DNA of 64,000 nucleotides, taken from contig CAVOUB010000007.1 in the NCBI GenBank assembly GCA_963699495.1, positions 62,001-126,000 on the forward strand. The letters run 5' to 3'. Under the pieces are notes generated by a model that saw nothing but the letters and a program-made list of their open reading frames with translations, was not told the DNA's origin and did no database searches. This stretch comes from JAIBJN01 sp963699495. Lineage in GTDB: Bacteria; Actinomycetota; Thermoleophilia; Gaiellales; Gaiellaceae. Shown one piece after another: positions 59,581-64,000 of this stretch (position 1 is the first letter of the stretch; each line of letters starts with the position of its first letter). A program made the position numbers and the translations under genes.

Positions 59581-59883
59581 GTGCTTCCTCCTACATCTCG
59601 GCGTTGCGGCACGAGGCCGCCGGGTACAGGAAGGGGCAATACTATTGCCCTCCGTGACGCGGCTCTAGAGGCTACCGGCCGCCCTTCGAATGCGAGCGCT
59701 CCAGGCAGCGCAGCGACACTGAAGTTAGACGCGCGTGCGCGGGGGCCGGCCGCGGGCCTCCCTCCGCTTCCAGCCTATCGCCGACTTTCGCACCGATGGG
59801 TGACGCAAGGGGTCGAAAGTGTGACGACGTGTGACGATCTCCTGCCCGTCTCGGCCACCCGACGGCCCGACTAGACTCGCCGC
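59581..59883. promoter_or_regulatory. Divergent control region between gmaS and purD
   Basis: 303 bases with no gene. Near gmaS, a perfect palindrome GGGCAATA-C-TATTGCCC (59634-59650) is the best operator candidate; its octamer also occurs before the DAO-type oxidoreductase (11269-11276). Near purD, TAGACT (59872-59877) ends six bases before the GTG at 59884, a leaderless layout. The GC-rich middle (about 59720-59770) holds a GGGGGCCGGCC/GGCC inverted stretch; nothing else was recognised. Confidence 0.5.
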
Positions 59884-61104
59884 GTGGACGTCCTGATCGT
59901 CGGCGGCGGAGGACGCGAGCACGCGCTTGCGTGGAAGATCGCCCAGAGCACGCATCTCGGCGAGCTCCACGCGACGCCGGGCAACCCCGGAATCGCGGCA
60001 CTCGGCACGTGCCATTCGGCCGGCGCCGACGACCCGGAGGCGGTGCTCGCTCTCTGTCGGCGGCTCGGGGTCGACCTCGTGGTCGTCGGGCCGGAGGCGC
60101 CGCTCGTCGGCGGCCTGGCCGACGAGCTTCGCCGGGCGGGCGTCGCAGTCTTCGGGCCGAGCGCTGCCGCCGCCCGCATCGAGGGCTCGAAGTCGTTCGC
60201 CAAGGAGGTCCTGCAGGCAGCGGGCGTCCCCACCGCGGAAGAGCTCGGGGAGCCGCGCGCGCCCTGTGTCGTCAAAGCCGACGGCCTGGCGGCCGGAAAA
60301 GGCGTCTTCGTCTGCCATACCGATGCCGAGCTCGCAGCTGCGCTGCCTCGCGCCGAGGCTCTCGGGGGCCGCGTCGTGATCGAGGAGCTGTTGGAAGGCG
60401 AGGAGGTCTCGCTCTTCGCCCTCTGCGACGGCACGAACGCGCTCGCGCTCGCGCCCGCTCAGGACTTCAAGCGCCTGCTCGACGGCGATCAGGGCCCGAA
60501 CACCGGCGGCATGGGCAGCTACTCGCCCGTGCCGTGGCTCGGCGAGGGCCGGGCGGAGGAGCTCGTCGAAGCCGTGCACCGACCTGTGCTGCGGGAGCTG
60601 GCCGCACGGGGCGCGCCCTTCCAGGGGCTGCTCTACGCGGGGCTGATGTTGTCCGAGAACGGCCCGCACGTGCTCGAGTTCAACTGCCGCTTCGGCGATC
60701 CCGAGACCCAGGCGATCCTGCCGAGGCTCGAGGGCGACCTCTTGCAGGCTCTCGCGGGGGTCGCGACCGGGTCGCTCGACGGGGTCGAGCTCGCAGCAGG
60801 GCCGGAGACGGCCGTCACCGTCGTCCTGGCCGCGGCCGGCTACCCCGACGCGCCCGAGACGGGTGTGCCGATCGCCGGCATCGAGGACGCCGAGGCCGAG
60901 GGGGCATTGGTCTTCCATGCCGGCACGACTCGCCGGGACGACTCCCTCGTGACCTCCGGAGGGCGCGTGCTCGACGTCACGGCGCTCGGCGATTCGCTCT
61001 CCGACGCCCGCGAGCGCGCCTACCGCGCGGTCGAGCGCATCGGCCTGCCGGGAGTGCAGTACCGTCACGACATCGCGCTCGGAGCCGTGCACGTCAATGC
61101 CTGA
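59884..61104 (+). CDS. purD: Phosphoribosylamine-glycine ligase
   Basis: 406 residues, ATP-grasp enzyme of purine synthesis step 2. MDVLIVGGGGREHALAWKI, HATPGNPGIA, VVGPEAPLVGGLADEL, DGDQGPNTGGMGSYSPVP and EFNCRFGDPETQ are the family motifs. Leaderless GTG start. The last 8 bases overlap purE. Confidence 0.92.
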   Translation: MDVLIVGGGGREHALAWKIAQSTHLGELHATPGNPGIAALGTCHSAGADDPEAVLALCRRLGVDLVVVGPEAPLVGGLADELRRAGVAVFGPSAAAARIEGSKSFAKEVLQAAGVPTAEELGEPRAPCVVKADGLAAGKGVFVCHTDAELAAALPRAEALGGRVVIEELLEGEEVSLFALCDGTNALALAPAQDFKRLLDGDQGPNTGGMGSYSPVPWLGEGRAEELVEAVHRPVLRELAARGAPFQGLLYAGLMLSENGPHVLEFNCRFGDPETQAILPRLEGDLLQALAGVATGSLDGVELAAGPETAVTVVLAAAGYPDAPETGVPIAGIEDAEAEGALVFHAGTTRRDDSLVTSGGRVLDVTALGDSLSDARERAYRAVERIGLPGVQYRHDIALGAVHVNA

Positions 61105-61597
61105 GGAGAGCCCCCTCCCGCTCCCGGTCCTCGAGGACTTCGAAGAGGTCGGACCGCTGGTCGGCATCCTCATCGGCTCCGAGTCGGATCGCGACGCCGT
61201 CGAGCCCGCGTGCGTCGAGCTGGACGAGCGCGGCATCTCCTGGGAGCTCAAGGTGCTCTCCGCGCACCGTGATCCACGGGCCGTCGCGGAGTACGCGTCC
61301 ACCGCCGCGCTTCGGGGAACCAGGGTGCTCATCGCCGGCGCCGGGATGGCGGCCGCGCTGCCGGGCGTGGTCGCCGCCTATACCGACCTCCCGGTGATCG
61401 GCGTGCCGCTCACGTCCTCGAAGAGCGTCATGGGCGGTCTCGACGCCCTTCTCTCGATCGCGCAGATGCCGCCCGGGGTCCCCGTCGCATGCGTCTCGGT
61501 GAACGGCTCACGAAACGCCGCGATCCTCGCGGCAAAGATCCTGGCGCAGGGAGGCGGCTACCCGGGGACGCCGGGCAGGCCCACGTCAGAGCTCTAG
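61097..61597 (+). CDS. purE: N5-carboxyaminoimidazole ribonucleotide mutase / AIR carboxylase PurE
   Basis: 166 residues. PurE fold: VGILIGSESDRDAV, SAHRDPRAVAEYA (conserved His), and SIAQMPPGVPVACVSVNGSRNAAILAAKIL. The loop usually read AGAAHLPG is AGMAAALPGVVAAYTDLPVIGVPL, so it lacks its His, and NGSRN replaces GxAGAxN. This resembles archaeal-type PurE more than the E. coli form. No purK follows purE; a lipoprotein gene and purB do. The enzyme may use CO2 directly on AIR, or purK lies elsewhere. Confidence 0.85.
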   Translation: MPEESPLPLPVLEDFEEVGPLVGILIGSESDRDAVEPACVELDERGISWELKVLSAHRDPRAVAEYASTAALRGTRVLIAGAGMAAALPGVVAAYTDLPVIGVPLTSSKSVMGGLDALLSIAQMPPGVPVACVSVNGSRNAAILAAKILAQGGGYPGTPGRPTSEL

Positions 61598-61631
61598 GGA
61601 CCTTTCGCGCGGCTCGCCGCGTACCGGGTGA

Positions 61632-62648
61632 GTGCGCACCTCGCTCGTGCTGCTCGCAGCGGCCGCCCTCGCAGTCTCCTGCGGCTCGGAGCCGAATGCC
61701 CACTCGCCCGAGGCGACGTCGTCGGTCTCGGCCGACACGGCGTCCACGGAGAGGGCAGGCGGACGGTACGGGCTGACGATCGCCGCTCCGGACGGTTGGG
61801 ACGAGGAGATCACCCGCGGCGCGATCCGTTTCGCCAATCGGGCGCTCCCCGAGCTCGCGCTCTGTGGTGGCCCTCGCGAGCTCCGGCCCGACGACCTCGT
61901 CGTCGACGTCCTGGAGCGTGACCCGCCTCCCTCCGAACAGTCGTACTTCCCACAGGTCGACGAGCCGCCTCGGCTCGCCGCCGCGGACTTCCACACGCCG
62001 GAGCCCGGCACGTATCCCGACACGCACGCGTACGCGAACGTCCCCTTTTCCCTGGGCGGCCGCTTCTTCGTCGTCTTCGCCGAGTCCGGCACCCGCTCCG
62101 TCGCGCCCGAGGTCGTCAACGAAGCGAACGCGGCGCTCTCCACGCTCACAGTCGAGCGGGGAGACTTCTACCCCGGCGACGTGGATCCGGCCTCGTTCGC
62201 GGCCGCCGAGGGCTGGCACACGGGGTCGAGCGGGCCGCTGCCCGTGCACTCCGACGGGGACTACACGGTTTCCTGGGCTGCGACGGTCCCCTATCTGGAC
62301 GAGTGGGACGCGCTTCCCATGTACGACACGCTCGAGACGCTACCGTCGGACGGGATCGTGATCCGGGTCTCCCTGGCCCGCTCCTGCGACCCCAGCGGCC
62401 CCGGGCAGCGGTGGCCGGTTCGACCCCAGCCGTACGGGCTCGCCAACTTCGAGCTCAACCCGCGGTGGGAGGGCCAGGTGCGCGACATCCCCGAGTACCA
62501 GCTCTGGACGCGCGTGGAAGGGCAGTACGACGTCGACGTTCGCGCCTACTTCGGTCAGGCGGCCCCGACCGAGGAGATGCGGGCGCGCGCCCAGGATGAG
62601 CTCGACCGCCTCGAGCTGCCCGACTGGGGCCCGTGGGAGCTCGAGTAG
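61632..62648 (+). CDS. Hypothetical lipoprotein, 338 aa
   Basis: 338 residues from a GTG. Lipobox AVSC at about residues 14-17 after a short hydrophobic segment; then a Ser/Thr-rich linker and a soluble domain with GLTIAAPDGWDEEITRGAIRF. No recognised family; several short beta-like segments and conserved-looking WEGQVRDIPEYQLWTRV near the C terminus. It sits between purE and purB without obvious link. Confidence 0.6.
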   Translation: MRTSLVLLAAAALAVSCGSEPNAHSPEATSSVSADTASTERAGGRYGLTIAAPDGWDEEITRGAIRFANRALPELALCGGPRELRPDDLVVDVLERDPPPSEQSYFPQVDEPPRLAAADFHTPEPGTYPDTHAYANVPFSLGGRFFVVFAESGTRSVAPEVVNEANAALSTLTVERGDFYPGDVDPASFAAAEGWHTGSSGPLPVHSDGDYTVSWAATVPYLDEWDALPMYDTLETLPSDGIVIRVSLARSCDPSGPGQRWPVRPQPYGLANFELNPRWEGQVRDIPEYQLWTRVEGQYDVDVRAYFGQAAPTEEMRARAQDELDRLELPDWGPWELE

Positions 62649-62665
62649 GCAACCTGCGCGCTCAC

Positions 62666-62671
62666 TAGACT
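62666..62671 (+). promoter_or_regulatory. -10 TAGACT, leaderless start of purB
   Basis: TAGACT ends seven bases before the GTG at 62679, in the same layout as purD and the NUDIX gene. Confidence 0.5.
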
Positions 62672-62678
62672 TGGCGGT

Positions 62679-64000
<1,322 letters not shown>

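Overview
The window is GC-rich DNA (roughly 70%) with many GTG starts, stop-start overlaps of the ATGA/GTGA type and actinobacterial-style promoters. It suggests an aerobic, soil- or water-dwelling actinobacterium; the gene set looks like Thermoleophilia, but that is an inference and nothing here fixes the taxon. No tRNA, rRNA, CRISPR array, insertion sequence or prophage was seen. The leading theme is uptake and oxidation of methylated amines, polyamines and related one-carbon and nitrogen compounds.

Layout. 0-5.7 kb: the end of folD, then a minus-strand operon of two TrkA-type NAD-binding proteins, two APC permeases each fused to a universal stress (USP) domain, and a 57-residue membrane peptide. 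5.8-8.7 kb: a divergent ammonium (Amt) transporter with two tiny single-span membrane proteins, and small membrane or secreted proteins. 8.7-14.0 kb: a CPA1 antiporter, then an amine-oxidase unit (DAO-type flavoprotein, IclR regulator, GcvT-like protein, SDR). 14.0-18.1 kb: first copy of a cassette (APC permease, zinc-ribbon membrane protein, USP protein), an EamA exporter and a PuuD-like amidotransferase. 18.2-26.4 kb: an uncharacterised redox operon (HdrD-like Fe-S protein, GlcD-like flavoprotein, 92-aa protein, F420/LLM oxidoreductase, GMC oxidoreductase) facing an aldehyde dehydrogenase. 26.6-29.1 kb: second copy of the cassette. 29.2-36.3 kb: trimethylamine dehydrogenase, both ETF subunits, an ETF:menaquinone oxidoreductase-like membrane Fe-S protein and a second GcvT-like protein. 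36.3-41.4 kb: SBP56 (methanethiol oxidase family), TetR regulator, a hydrolase-glycosyltransferase fusion and an NTF2-like protein. 41.4-49.4 kb: a polyamine operon (PotABCD, class III aminotransferase, aminobutyraldehyde dehydrogenase, zinc alcohol dehydrogenase). 49.5-54.3 kb: miscellaneous genes. 54.6-59.6 kb: gamma-glutamylmethylamide synthetase with an N-methylglutamate synthase-type trio and one unknown gene. 59.9-64 kb: purD, purE, a lipoprotein and the start of purB.

Working model. Trimethylamine is demethylated by the TMADH homologue; electrons go to ETF and then to menaquinone through the EMO-like protein, and formaldehyde can be caught on tetrahydrofolate by the adjacent GcvT-like protein. 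Methylamine can be taken up by the Amt or APC carriers and assimilated through gamma-glutamylmethylamide and N-methylglutamate. No standard N-methylglutamate dehydrogenase (mgdABCD) is visible; the DAO plus GcvT pair is a candidate substitute. FolD and the purine genes are consumers of the one-carbon units.

Caveat. At least 20 reading-frame breaks occur, all explained by one extra base and concentrated in 36.9-40.8 kb. Insertion-type sequencing or assembly error is the simplest explanation, so these genes are described as single genes with frameshifts.
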